The notes: generated from the sequence alone by a model not told the origin. DNA of 64,000 nucleotides from JBMNIZ01 sp050951405 (GCA_050951405.1 JBMNIZ010000014.1:124001-188000), one strand, 5' to 3'; shown: positions 35,284 to 44,771, numbered from the stretch's first letter. Numbers and translations: made by a program.

Positions 35284-36084
35284 ATGTCTGATAAGGAATT
35301 ACCTGTAGGGGTCTTCGATTCGGGAGTGGGAGGTGTCAGTGTATTAGCTTCATTGCTCAGTCTTTTACCGGGAGAACGGTTTATTTACTATGCGGATTCC
35401 GGGAATGCCCCTTATGGAACTAAAGAGGTTCATGAAGTGGCCAGGCTGAGCTTACATATTGCTGACTTTTTGGTATCAAAGGGAATTAAGGCTCTGGTGG
35501 TGGCTTGTAATACTGCTACCAGCGCTGCTATTGGCGTTCTACGAGAGAAATACGCTATGCCGGTTATTGGCATGGAACCTGCTCTCAAGCCTGCTGTTCG
35601 ATTTTCCCCGGAAGGATATATCCTGGTGATGGCCACTCCCATGACCTTGCGGGAAAACAAATTTCACCAGCTTCTATCCAAATATGGAGATAGGGACCGT
35701 GTCATTCCCCTCCCCTGTCCCGGCCTGGTGGAGTTGATCGAAGCAGGTATTGTGGAAGGGAAAGTCATCAAAGATTTTCTCTGGGACCTGTTTGCCGGGA
35801 TTGAGTTATCCAGAGTGGGAGCGGTGGTTTTGGGGTGCACTCATTATCTGTTTATAAAAAAGGAAATCGCTTCTCTTATAGGAAACAATATTCCCATTAT
35901 GGATGGCAATTTGGGAACAGCCCGCCAGGTGAAAAGGCTCCTGGCAGATCACGGCCTTCTAGCCGATCAGGACCGCTCAGTCAGTTCCCGGAAGGAAAGG
36001 ATACAATGGTTTAGCTCGGGAGACGATAAGAAAGTGGTCGATCTCTGTCGTCGATTATTGGAGACGATGGAGAGAACGGATTAA
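35284..36084 (+). CDS. murI: Glutamate racemase
   Basis: 266 residues from ATG 35284, behind GAGGTGGAAGAGGA; a GTG at 35272 in frame lies within that ribosome site. Both catalytic cysteines are present: VVACNTATSAA and VLGCTHY; the start VGVFDSGVGG is typical. It makes D-glutamate for peptidoglycan. Housekeeping, so the catabolic island ends before it. Confidence 0.95.
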   Translation: MSDKELPVGVFDSGVGGVSVLASLLSLLPGERFIYYADSGNAPYGTKEVHEVARLSLHIADFLVSKGIKALVVACNTATSAAIGVLREKYAMPVIGMEPALKPAVRFSPEGYILVMATPMTLRENKFHQLLSKYGDRDRVIPLPCPGLVELIEAGIVEGKVIKDFLWDLFAGIELSRVGAVVLGCTHYLFIKKEIASLIGNNIPIMDGNLGTARQVKRLLADHGLLADQDRSVSSRKERIQWFSSGDDKKVVDLCRRLLETMERTD

Positions 36085-36099
36085 TTTCCGGAGCATAGA

Positions 36100-36128
36100 T
36101 TGAGAAAAGATCAAAAAAAACATATAAT
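36100..36128 (+). promoter_or_regulatory. Vegetative-type promoter of the Mrp-like gene
   Basis: TTGAGA at 36100-36105 and TATAAT at 36123-36128 with a 17-bp spacer. It lies 60 bp before the TTG start at 36189. Confidence 0.65.
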
Positions 36129-36188
36129 TAATTTAAGCACGGTAGTTTTTCGGTGCAGATAACAGGATTTTGAAAGGAGTATTGAACA

Positions 36189-37052
36189 TTGGCAGAAAAC
36201 ATTTGTGGGGAAAATCAAACTTGCTCTACTTGTCCCTCTTCTGGTAATTGCAGTATAGAACGGGAAAGAGCTTCTTTGTTGGTACCTCAAAGCTCTTTTA
36301 ACAATGTTCGGCATGTATTGGCTGTCCTCAGCGGCAAGGGAGGAGTGGGCAAATCTTCCCTGACAGGACTTTTGGCCATTGGTCTGGCCAAGGAGGGCTA
36401 TCGGGTGGGTATACTGGATGCGGACATTACCGGGCCCAGCATTCCCAAGATTTTTGGTTTAACCGCTCGACCGAAGCAGAATGAGCATGGACTTTTGCCG
36501 GTAGAAACCACTCTCGGCATTAAGGTCATGTCTCTAAATTTGCTTTTGCCGGAGGAAACGGAGCCGGTTATCTGGCGGGGGCCTTTGATCAGTTCCGCTA
36601 TCAAGCAGTTTTGGACGGAAGTGGTCTGGGGGGATTTGGATTACCTGGTAGTGGATTTGCCTCCTGGCACCGGCGACGCTACTCTTACCGTTATGCAGTC
36701 CTTGCCCATTGATGGGATTGTGATGGTTTCTTCCCCTCAAGAACTGGCTGTGATGATCGTGACGAAAGCCCTCAGGATGTCTGAAAAAATGGGCGTACCC
36801 TTATTGGGTCTGGTTGAGAATATGAGTTATGCCCTCTGCCCCCATTGTGGAGAACAAATACGTCTTTTTGGTCCTAGCAAAGTGGAGGAAACAGCCGCCC
36901 AGACCGGGCTGGACTTGCTGGCGGTATTGCCCCTTGATCCCCAATTGGCCGAGCTGTGTGATGCCGGCAAGATCGAAGAGTATGGTGCTTTGCCCTTGAA
37001 TATGGTTCAGGAGCTCACCAAAAGAATAAATGCAAAGGAAGTAAGCTCTTAG
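36189..37052 (+). CDS. Mrp/NBP35 family ATP-binding protein
   Basis: 287 residues from TTG 36189, with AAAGGAG ten bases before. The N-terminus has four cysteines (CGENQTCSTCPSSGNC), as in NBP35-type proteins; then the Walker A LSGKGGVGKSSL, DADITGPSIPKIFGL, VVDLPPGTGDATLTVMQ and the cluster-binding CPHCGEQ. It loads or carries [4Fe-4S] clusters. The window has many FeS enzymes that would need this service. Monocistronic: own promoter upstream, terminator downstream. Confidence 0.93.
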   Translation: MAENICGENQTCSTCPSSGNCSIERERASLLVPQSSFNNVRHVLAVLSGKGGVGKSSLTGLLAIGLAKEGYRVGILDADITGPSIPKIFGLTARPKQNEHGLLPVETTLGIKVMSLNLLLPEETEPVIWRGPLISSAIKQFWTEVVWGDLDYLVVDLPPGTGDATLTVMQSLPIDGIVMVSSPQELAVMIVTKALRMSEKMGVPLLGLVENMSYALCPHCGEQIRLFGPSKVEETAAQTGLDLLAVLPLDPQLAELCDAGKIEEYGALPLNMVQELTKRINAKEVSS

Positions 37053-37088
37053 AAGAGACAAGACGCCGGAAAACCAGCCGGAATGTCC

Positions 37089-37165
37089 ACCGGATAGCCG
37101 GAATTTGCTTGGCGACCAAGAGAATATTTAGATCTTGGCTGAAGGCAGAAGGCTATCCGGTTTTT
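37089..37165 (+). terminator. Structured intergenic RNA ending in an intrinsic terminator
   Basis: ACCGGATAGCC (37089-37099) pairs perfectly with GGCTATCCGGT (37151-37161), then TTTTT. The 51-nt inside can form either CTTGG-CGA-CCAAG or CCAAGA...TCTTGG, which exclude each other. GCCGGA occurs three times and CCGGAT once in 37065-37102. It may be only the mrp terminator, or a leader now cut off from its gene by the IS30 insertion. Confidence 0.6.
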
Positions 37166-37229
37166 CTATACTCATTTTTTTCACAGGAATGATCTTATTG
37201 GGACCGAGTGGGTAACATTGAGAGGGTTT

Positions 37230-37245
37230 CCGTTTGCTCCTGCTT
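37230..37245 (+). repeat. 16-bp direct repeat flanking the IS30-like element, left copy
   Basis: CCGTTTGCTCCTGCTT, identical to 41050-41065. The two copies directly abut the terminal inverted repeats, so they are the likely target duplication. Confidence 0.85.
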
Positions 37246-37354
37246 GGTAAGTTGTAAAATTAATTGCCGCATTTAATAAAAAATAGAGACTCAAGGCTAA
37301 ACCTCTGATATGTTTAAGGTAACTACGCTTAAAAACATAAAGGAGGCAAAGCAC

Positions 37355-37696
37355 ATGAGTCAACTCAATTGTACCACGACTTCCCGCCGTTTTAAACACA
37401 TCACTGTAAAAGAACGCTATCAGATTGAAATTCTTCTAAAGGAGAAGAAGTCACCCAGCGAGATAGCAAAGCTGTTAGGCAAGCATAAGCGAACCATCGA
37501 ACGTGAGATTGCCCGTGGAACTGTCAGGATGCTGAGAAGCGACCTGGTTTATGTTGATAGATACTGTGCAGATACAGCAGAGCGAATATACCGCGAGAGA
37601 GCTGCTAATAAGGGAGCATGCTTAAAGATCGGTCATGACCATAAACTAGCCGATTACATTGAAAAAAAAATTATCAAAGAGGGATATACCCCTGAC
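37355..37696 (+). pseudogene. IS30-family transposase, N-terminal part
   Basis: ATG 37355 with AAAGGAGG upstream. These 114 codons hold the IS30 helix-turn-helix: ITVKERYQIEILLKEKKSPS and IAKLLGKHKRTIEREIARGT. The frame runs into the IS21-like insertion after GYTPD at 37696. Joining base 37696 to base 40288 restores GYTPDAVIGEIRAKG and an intact 352-residue transposase. Confidence 0.88.
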
Positions 37697-37831
37697 TGTT
37701 AATGGCCATGATAAAATCGACATAAATGGTCACGAAAAACCCGCAAAACCGGTCATTTAGAAAAGGAAAAAAGCTCGTTCCCTACAACATTTTCATTGGA
37801 ACCAAAACATTAAAGAAGGGAACGAGCAAAA

Positions 37832-39314
37832 ATGACAGGAGTGTGGGAAATCGTGAACATTCAAGAATGTCGGAAAGCCGGCCTAAGTAAGACCGCCACA
37901 GCACAGCGTTTAAACCTGGACCGTGGCACCGTAGCAAAATATTGGGATGTTGAAGAGCCTTTGAAAGCACCACCGGTCTACCAGCGAAGTTCCAAAATCG
38001 ATCTTTACAAAGAGTATATCACAAATCGACTGGAAAAATGGCCTGAACTGTTTGCAGAAACAATTTATGAAGAAATTAAAAAAATGGGATATAAAGGCTC
38101 CGCAAGAACCGTCCGGCGCTACGTCTCTAAGGTACGACCAAAACTTTCCCGGGAATACAAACCCTATGAAACCCTGCCAGGTGAACAAGCCCAGGTTGAC
38201 TGGGGCCACTTAGGCACCATTGTCGAAAACGGCCGGCGGGTTAAGCTTTATGTCTTTGTTTTCTGCCTAAGTTGGTCAAGAGAAAGATATGCGGAGTTCA
38301 TCACTTCCCTCAATATGGCCGTCTTTAACGCCTGCCTACATCGAGCTTTCGAGTATGTGGGAGGGATTCCCGAAACAATCCTCTTTGACAACGCCAAAAC
38401 TGTGGTAGCGGAACGAGTAGGTACGATAGTGAGGTTTAATTCTACCCTTCTGGAACTGGCTTTAAGATATGGCTTCACACCCAAAGCATGTTGGATCAAT
38501 GATCCGGAAAGCAAGGGCAAAGTAGAATCCAATGTCAAGTACTTGAAAAAGAGCTTCTACTACGGGCGGGAATTTAAGAACTTGGAAGACCTAAACCAGC
38601 AGTTGCAGGTGTGGCTTAAGGAAGTGGCCAATGCTAAAGTCCATGGCACCACCGGTAAAATACCTCAAGAACGCCTAATAGAAGAACGAAACTATCTAAA
38701 ACCGTTGCCGGCAATCGAAGCACCCTTACCCGTCTATGAAACCCGGAAAGCCAGCAAAACAGCCCTTATCTCCGTAGACAACAACAAATATTCAGTCCCC
38801 GCTAAACTGGCCCGTAAAACAGTACATTTCAGGCGATACGAGGACAGGATTGAAATTCTAGATGATGAGCACGTAGTAGCTGTACATACCTTGGTAAAAG
38901 GTAAAAACCAAGTAATCATTAACGATGACCACTACCCTGAGCATCAAAAAATGAAACAAAGGCCTAAACATCCACTGCAAGCTGAGTTTGAAGCCTTGGC
39001 CCCCGGTGGCCGAAGAATACCTGCAGCACCTTAGCCAACGCCGGGAAGGGCACCTTAGAGAACAGATGCAGAAGATCATCTCCCTAAAAGAAGATTACAG
39101 TGCTTCTGAAATCAATGCAGCCATGGAACGAGCTCTTAAGTTTGGAGCTATTGGTTACGCAAAGTTAAAATCAATACTGCAAAAACAATCCCAGAACCCC
39201 AATATTCTGCCTACAGTAGGTTCCAACAGAGCCAATTACAAGCTGGATAACCTTCCTTACCAAGTAGAAGTAGAACGCCGGGATACCAGCTATTACGAGG
39301 AGGTTATCCAGTGA
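37832..39314 (+). pseudogene. istA: IS21 transposase IstA with one frameshift
   Basis: The first 400 codons show the N-terminal HTH (QECRKAGLSKTATAQRLNLDRGTVAKYW) and the integrase core: AQVDWGHLG for the first Asp, ETILFDNAKT for the second, NDPESKGKVESNVKYLK for the Glu. The frame breaks at the five-C run near 39000-39004. With one C fewer it continues as LAPVAEEYLQHLSQRREGHL to the stop at 39314. The stop overlaps the istB GTG. Confidence 0.87.
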
Positions 39315-40101
39315 TTAGACAAATACCAACCGCCGATCGGAAAACCCTGGAACAGAATTTAAAAAGGTTAAGACTTCCCCATATTAGAAACATCCTTTGA
39401 CGATGTTAATGAATTGGCGCTGGAAGAAGAACCATCCTACCTGGATTTCTTAGCCTATGTTATTAACAAGGAGGTGGAACATAGAGACAAGACCCAACAA
39501 GAAAAAAGAATGAAAAGAGCCTGCTTTCCCCAGATAAAGACTTTGGAAGAATTTGATTTTAGTTTCCAAAACAGCATCACCCAACAAAGCATCTATGATC
39601 TGGCAACCCTTCAATTTATCGAAGCCAAGGAGAACATCATCTTTCTGGGTCCACCGGGAGTAGGCAAGAGCCACCTGGCCATTGCCCTGGGAGTTAAGGC
39701 AGTGCTAAAAGGTTACCAAGTCCGTTTTTACACACTCACGGACCTCATTGCCGAGCTTTATGCAGCTTTAGCCGATAACAGCCTGAACAGAAAGATTAAC
39801 AATATCTTAAAAAATGACCTTATCATTCTGGACGAACTGGGCTATGTGTCCATGGATGAAACCGCATCAGACCATATTTTCCAGCTGGTCACCAAAGCTT
39901 ACGAAAACCGTTCTTTGATCATTACCAGCAACCTGGATTTTGGAGGAATGGGGCACTCTTTTTGTGAACATGAGTACTGCTGCAGCTATCTTAGATCGCT
40001 TACTACACCATGCCCATGTGTTTAACCTTAGGGGGAACAGTTATCGGGTAAGAAACCGATTAATACAACCAACAAATAAGATAGCGGCAACTACAGGCTA
40101 A
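39311..40101 (+). pseudogene. istB: IS21 helper ATPase IstB with two frameshifts
   Basis: GTG 39311 after GAGGAGG starts MIRQIPTADRKTLEQNLKRL. An extra T near 39396 breaks the frame after RNIL; it resumes as DDVNELALEEEPSYLDF. The Walker A FLGPPGVGKSHLAIAL and Walker B LIILDELGYVSMDE are present. A second break near 39950, after LDFGGMG, leads to STAAAILDRLLHHAHVFNLR and the stop at 40101. IstB helps IstA choose the target. Confidence 0.85.
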
Positions 40102-40123
40102 ATAAACCGGATTAAGCGAGTGC

Positions 40124-40173
40124 GAATTGCCTAGGAGGCGTTCCGCTACGCTCCACTGCCTCCTAGGCAATTC
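40124..40173. other. Long perfect hairpin at the 3' end of the IS21-like element
   Basis: GAATTGCCTAGGAGGC (40124-40139) is exactly complementary to GCCTCCTAGGCAATTC (40158-40173), with an 18-nt loop. No T-run follows. It lies between istB and the right end and could shield the element from outside transcription or serve as a transposase-independent structure. Confidence 0.75.
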
Positions 40174-40287
40174 CTCTACCGTTATCGCAAGGATTAAATT
40201 CTGTATGACTGCTGGTTTTTCATGGCCAAAATTGCTGGTTTTTTAGTGACCAAAAATGCGGTTTTTCAAATGGCCATTGACACTGAC

Positions 40288-41004
40288 GCAGTCATTGGCG
40301 AAATCCGGGCAAAAGGCTTAAAATTTAAGACTAGTATATGCACAAAAACGCTCTATAACTATATCGACAAAGAAGTATTTGCAAATATAACAAATAAAAA
40401 CCTTCCAGTAAAACGAGTACCTAAAAAAAATCGCCATAAGAGGGTACGAGTTGCCCACAACAATCTAAAAGGCAGAAGCATTGAAGAAAGACCTGCGGCA
40501 GCTAATACTCGTGAAGAAGCCGGCCATTGGGAGATGGATTGTGTTGTAAGCGGCAAAGGGAAAGGCAAAGCCGCACTCTTAGTTCTAACAGAACGCAAGT
40601 TTAGAAAAGAGATTATCCGAAAGATGCCGGAAAAGACACAGAAATCAGTGAAGAAAACGCTGGATAGGCTTGAAAGAGAGTACGGAGCACGCTTTTCAGA
40701 AGTGTTCAAAACCATTACGGTAGATAACGGAAGCGAGTTTCTTAATAGTGTAGAATTAGAGAGTTCAATCAGAAAGCCGGGCACTCATCGGACTAAAATC
40801 TATTATGCTCACCCATTCAGCGCATGGGAACGTGGGTCCAATGAAAATGCTAATAAGCTAATACGTCGGTTTATTCCAAAGGGCACAGATATCAGCAAGC
40901 TTAAACAGAAAGATATTAGGCGAATTGAGAACTGGATGAATAATTACCCAAGAAAAATTCATGGATATAAATCTGCCAATGAGATGGCAAAGATGGCAGT
41001 ATAA
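40288..41004 (+). pseudogene. IS30-family transposase, C-terminal part
   Basis: The remaining 238 codons of the IS30 transposase. The rve-type catalytic core is intact: HWEMDCVVSGKGKG for the first Asp, TITVDNGSEF for the second, and ERGSNENANKLIRRFIPKGT for the Glu. The open frame reaches back into the IS21 right end to 40222, but that part is not IS30 sequence. Confidence 0.88.
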
Positions 41005-41049
41005 TCAGAGGATGCCAAAATATGGGTGGCAATTAAACTTGCAATTCCC

Positions 41050-41065
41050 CCGTTTGCTCCTGCTT
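41050..41065 (+). repeat. 16-bp direct repeat flanking the IS30-like element, right copy
   Basis: Identical to 37230-37245; see the left copy. Confidence 0.85.
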
Positions 41066-41199
41066 AATAATATATCTTTTTTTAAACCGGATTTTGTGGT
41101 AAAATAAAAAGAACAGTCTCGAGCAGTACCAAATTGATCATTTTTAAATTTAAAGGAAAAATTATAAACAAAAATATTGTAATGGAGGTTATGCTGTAG

Positions 41200-42345
41200 A
41201 TGAATAAAGACATCTTGTTTGTGGATACCACCTTGCGAGATGGGGAACAAACTGCCGGGGTGGTATTTGCCAACCAGGAGAAACTGCATATTGCCAAATT
41301 ACTGGCGGAAGTGGGTGTTCATCAGATTGAAGCCGGTATACCGGTCATGGGTGGCGATGAAAAAAAGGTAATCAAAGAGATCGTTGATCTGGAACTGCCG
41401 GCTAGTATTATGGGCTGGAATAGGGCCGTTGTCAGTGACGTTCAACATTCCGTAGATTGCGGTGTGGATGCGGTAGCTATTTCCATCTCAACTTCTGACA
41501 TCCATATCCAGCACAAACTTCAGAGCACCAGGGAAAAGGTGCTGAGCAGCATGGTGAAGGCCTGTGAGTTTGCTAAGAAACATAATCTATATGTTTCAGT
41601 GAATGCGGAGGATGCTTCTCGCTCAGATATGGATTTCTTGCTCCGCTTCGCGAAAGAGGCGAAAGAGGCCGGTGCCAACCGGTTGCGTTACTGTGATACA
41701 GTGGGGACCATGGAACCCTTTAGCACCTATGAGCGGATTAAAACCATTATTGATACCGTCGGTATAGATGTGGAGATGCATATGCATAATGATTTTGGCA
41801 TGGCTACGGCCAATACTATAGCCGGAATCAAGGCCGGGGCGAGGTACGCCGGAGTGACGGTGAACGGTCTGGGAGAAAGGGCCGGCAATGCTGCTCTGGA
41901 AGAAGTGGCGATGGTCTTAAAGCATTTGTATAAGATTGATCTGGGCTTCAAAACAGAGATGTTCCGGGAACTTGCCGAATATGTGTCCAGGGCTTCGGGG
42001 AGGTTCTTGCCTGCATGGAAACCTATCGTGGGAAGCAATATGTTTGCTCATGAATCCGGCATTCACGCTGACGGGGCATTAAAAAATCCTTTAACCTACG
42101 AAGTGTTTTCTCCGGAAGAAGTAGGCCTGGAACGGCAAATAGTGATCGGTAAACATTCGGGCACAGCAGCTATCAAGGCTAAGTTTGCCGAGTACGGGAT
42201 TGCTCTCAATGATGCAGACGCTGCGGAAATTTTGGCAGGTGTCCGGGCTATGGCGGTGAGCTTGAAGCGTTCCCTGTTCGACAAGGAGATCGTCTATATT
42301 TACGAGGACTATCTGAAGAGAAAAGAAAAAGCCATGGCTAAGTAG
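41200..42345 (+). CDS. nifV: Homocitrate synthase / Re-citrate synthase-like acyltransferase (NifV-like)
   Basis: 381 residues of the LeuA/NifV aldol-condensing family: DTTLRDGEQTAGVVF, the metal site MHMHNDFGMATAN and NGLGERAGNAALEE. NifV-type features and length fit homocitrate synthase. In clostridia without a normal Si-citrate synthase, close relatives act as Re-citrate synthase, so either acceptor (2-oxoglutarate or oxaloacetate) is possible. No nif genes are in view. GGAGG precedes ATG 41200; its upstream region was disrupted by the IS30-like insertion 150 bp away. A strong terminator follows. Confidence 0.85.
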   Translation: MNKDILFVDTTLRDGEQTAGVVFANQEKLHIAKLLAEVGVHQIEAGIPVMGGDEKKVIKEIVDLELPASIMGWNRAVVSDVQHSVDCGVDAVAISISTSDIHIQHKLQSTREKVLSSMVKACEFAKKHNLYVSVNAEDASRSDMDFLLRFAKEAKEAGANRLRYCDTVGTMEPFSTYERIKTIIDTVGIDVEMHMHNDFGMATANTIAGIKAGARYAGVTVNGLGERAGNAALEEVAMVLKHLYKIDLGFKTEMFRELAEYVSRASGRFLPAWKPIVGSNMFAHESGIHADGALKNPLTYEVFSPEEVGLERQIVIGKHSGTAAIKAKFAEYGIALNDADAAEILAGVRAMAVSLKRSLFDKEIVYIYEDYLKRKEKAMAK

Positions 42346-42368
42346 AAAGCCGGCGCTGAACAAAGATC

Positions 42369-42405
42369 AAAGGGATTATCCCATTTTTTGGGATAATCCC
42401 TTTTT
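42369..42405 (+). terminator. Intrinsic terminator after the nifV-like gene
   Basis: AAAGGGATTATCCC (42369-42382) pairs with GGGATAATCCCTTT (42390-42403), 14 perfect pairs, followed by T residues. Nearly symmetric, so it could act on both strands. Confidence 0.92.
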
Positions 42406-42477
42406 GCATGATCAGAATGCAATAGGCAAGACTATAATAATAAAATGGCTTCATATTTGACAATGGGGTGGCAGGTA

Positions 42478-42963
42478 TTGGCAGTTACAGGTAAATATGA
42501 AACCAGTAAGAATATTGATGGAGAAATAAGTAAAATCATTCGGGAATACCGGGATGATGCAGGTGGCTTAATCCCGGTTTTACAGGAAGTACAGGAATTG
42601 AAGGGTTATCTGCCCAGGGAAATTCTGGAGCAAATTGCAGCCCAAATGCATATTTCCTTAGCCAAGGTCTTGGGAGTGGCCACTTTTTATTCTCAATTCT
42701 ATTTGCAAGCCCGGGGCAGGCACCTAATCAGAGTTTGCAGCGGAACTGCCTGCCATGTGCGGGGAGGGGCAGATATTTGGGAGGCGCTGCATTCTGAACT
42801 GGATACCGGAGATAACGGTACCACTGCAGATTTTCGTTTTAGCCTGGAAAAAGTCTCCTGCTTGGGAGCCTGTGGGTCTGCGCCGGTATTGATGATTGAT
42901 GAGGACATTTATCCCAAGCTCACCAAAGAAAAGCTACCGGAAATTATATCCGCATATCATTAG
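42478..42963 (+). CDS. NuoE/HylC-like [2Fe-2S] subunit of formate dehydrogenase complex
   Basis: About 161 residues from TTG 42478, which has GGGGTGG six bases upstream; ATG at 42445 or 42463 is possible. The thioredoxin-like [2Fe-2S] domain has its four cysteines in CSGTACHVRGG and CLGACGSAPV, and the N-terminal part reads LIPVLQEVQELKGYLP. It is the 24-kDa-type subunit that works with NuoF. With NuoF and FdhA directly behind it, it belongs to an NAD-linked formate dehydrogenase. Confidence 0.9.
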   Translation: MAVTGKYETSKNIDGEISKIIREYRDDAGGLIPVLQEVQELKGYLPREILEQIAAQMHISLAKVLGVATFYSQFYLQARGRHLIRVCSGTACHVRGGADIWEALHSELDTGDNGTTADFRFSLEKVSCLGACGSAPVLMIDEDIYPKLTKEKLPEIISAYH

Positions 42964-42972
42964 GAGGATGAA

Positions 42973-44748
42973 ATGAAGCAAAGGATTGTGGTCTGTGGCG
43001 GGACAGCTTGTTTTTCCTCCGGTTCCCCGCGGGTGGCTGATGTTTTGGAAAAAGAGCTGCATAGGTTGGGTCTTGAAGGGAAAGTTGTTCGCACCGGCTG
43101 TCATGGTTTTTGTGAGCAGGGACCTTTAGTTGTTTTACAACCGGAGGGAGTACTTTACTGCCAGGTTACAGCAGAGGATGTACCGGAGATTGTGGAAGAA
43201 CATTTGGGCAAAGGCCGGCTGGTAGAAAGACTTTTATATGAGGATCCTGTAACCGGCAAGAAAGTATGCCATCATCAGGATATACCTTTTTACCAGAGAC
43301 AAACTCGTTTCGTTCTCCATAATTGCGGGGAAATCGATCCGGATAGTATTGAGGATTACTTGCAAAGGGACGGGTATCAGGGATTACAAAAAGTATTAAA
43401 ATCTATGAAGCCAGAAGAGGTAATTGATTTGGTAAAATCCTCCGGCCTGAAGGGCCGGGGAGGTGGCGGTTTTCCTACCGGCCTCAAGTGGGAAATAACC
43501 CGGCGCAGCCCGGGCGAGGTCAAGTATCTGATCTGCAATGCTGATGAAGGAGATCCAGGCGCTTTTATGGATCGGAGCATTCTGGAGGGAGACCCCCATT
43601 CTGTCTTGGAAGGAATGGCCATTGCCGGTTATGCTATGGGCGCCCGGGTCGGTTATATCTATGTCCGGGCTGAATATCCTTTGGCCATTAAAAGACTGGT
43701 CAAGGCCATTTCCCAGGCAGAAGAAAGAGGTTTTTTGGGAAAGAATATCCTGGGTAGCAAATTCGGTTTTGAAGTCAGGGTCAAACAAGGAGCCGGTGCC
43801 TTTGTCTGTGGCGAGGAGACGGCCATGATCAATTCCATCCAAGGCAACCGGGGCATGCCTCGCCCTCGGCCTCCCTATCCAGCGGAAAAAGGCCTGTGGG
43901 ATAGGCCCACAAACATCAATAATGTGGAGACACTGGCCAATATCCCTTTTCTCATTCGCTTTGGCCCGGAGAAATTTGCTTCGATGGGTACAAAAGAAAG
44001 CAGAGGCACCAAAGTTTTTGCTTTGGCCGGCAGTGTGAAAAATACCGGACTGGTGGAGGTGCCCCTTGGCACCACCCTGCGGGAAATAATCTTTGATATC
44101 GGCGGCGGCATTAAAGACAATAAGCAGTTTAAAGGAGTGCTGATCGGGGGCCCCTCGGGAGGCTGTCTCAGCGAACAATTCCTTGATCTCCCGATAGATT
44201 ATGATCTGGCGAAAGTTGGAGCCATGATGGGTTCCGGGGGATTGATCGTACTGGATGAGACCACTTGTATGGTTGAGTTGGCCCGCTATTTCCTCAGCTT
44301 TACCTGCCAGGAATCCTGCGGCAAGTGTACTCCCTGCCGGGAAGGTACCACCAGGCTGTTGGAGATCCTGGAACGCATTGTGGAAGGGAAGGGAGAAGAA
44401 GGGGATCTGAAACGGTTGGAGAGTTTGAGCCAAAACATCATTGATACTTCCCTTTGCGGTCTGGGGCAATCGGCGCCCAATCCGGTTTTGGCTGCTTTAA
44501 GATATTTTCGGCCGGAGTATGAGATGCATGTCCGGAAAAAGATCTGTCCGGCCGGTGTATGCAAAGCATTGCTGAACTTTAAAATATTGGCGGAAAAGTG
44601 CAAAGCTTGCGGCCTTTGCCGGAAACACTGTCCAGTGGGAGCCATCACCGGTGCCAAAAGACAGCCCCATCGTATTGATCCGGAAAAATGCGATCAGTGC
44701 GGCTTATGTCTGGAGAAATGTCCTTTTCAAGCTATCATCAAAGGCTGA
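42973..44748 (+). CDS. NuoF/HylB-like NADH-binding subunit with extra ferredoxin domains
   Basis: 591 residues, ATG behind TAGGAGG. An N-terminal thioredoxin-like domain (about 1-90) is followed by the FMN/NADH-binding core (GRGGGGFPTGLKWE, ICNADEGDPGAFMDR, YIYVRAEYPLA), SLBB region, the N3-type [4Fe-4S] site ESCGKCTPCREGT, and two C-terminal [4Fe-4S] sites, CKACGLCRKHC and CDQCGLCLEKC. This is the layout of flavin subunits in electron-bifurcating hydrogenases and formate dehydrogenases, able to reduce NAD and ferredoxin in turn. Confidence 0.93.
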   Translation: MKQRIVVCGGTACFSSGSPRVADVLEKELHRLGLEGKVVRTGCHGFCEQGPLVVLQPEGVLYCQVTAEDVPEIVEEHLGKGRLVERLLYEDPVTGKKVCHHQDIPFYQRQTRFVLHNCGEIDPDSIEDYLQRDGYQGLQKVLKSMKPEEVIDLVKSSGLKGRGGGGFPTGLKWEITRRSPGEVKYLICNADEGDPGAFMDRSILEGDPHSVLEGMAIAGYAMGARVGYIYVRAEYPLAIKRLVKAISQAEERGFLGKNILGSKFGFEVRVKQGAGAFVCGEETAMINSIQGNRGMPRPRPPYPAEKGLWDRPTNINNVETLANIPFLIRFGPEKFASMGTKESRGTKVFALAGSVKNTGLVEVPLGTTLREIIFDIGGGIKDNKQFKGVLIGGPSGGCLSEQFLDLPIDYDLAKVGAMMGSGGLIVLDETTCMVELARYFLSFTCQESCGKCTPCREGTTRLLEILERIVEGKGEEGDLKRLESLSQNIIDTSLCGLGQSAPNPVLAALRYFRPEYEMHVRKKICPAGVCKALLNFKILAEKCKACGLCRKHCPVGAITGAKRQPHRIDPEKCDQCGLCLEKCPFQAIIKG

Positions 44749-44771
44749 TTCTGACAAAAGGGGAGTTGATC

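Larger units (their letters stand above)
37697..40282. mobile_element. IS21-family element with 5-bp target duplication
   Basis: 2586 bp, flanked by CTGAC at 37692-37696 and 40283-40287. Ends are TGTTAATGGCCAT and, inward from the right, TGTCAATGGCCAT. Further subterminal repeats of the type TGGTCAC-AAAAACC-GCAA appear at both ends, as usual for IS21. It carries istA and istB with the 4-bp GTGA overlap typical of the family, but both genes have frameshifts, so the copy seems inactive or wrongly read. Confidence 0.92.
37246..41049. mobile_element. IS30-family element interrupted by an IS21-family element
   Basis: The left end GGTAAGTTGTAAAATTAATT and the right end read inward, GGGAATTGCAAGTTTAATT, form imperfect inverted repeats that share TTAATTGCC. 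Without the nested insertion the element is about 1.2 kb, the normal size of IS30 elements, and carries one transposase gene. A 16-bp duplication flanks it, longer than the few bases I recall as usual for the family. It was inserted between mrp and the nifV-like gene. Confidence 0.85.

Noticed and set aside
43396..44469. Long minus-strand open frame (357 codons) opposite the NuoF-like gene
   Set aside because: It mirrors a clear, motif-rich plus-strand gene in a third-position-biased region; no family likeness and no ribosome site.
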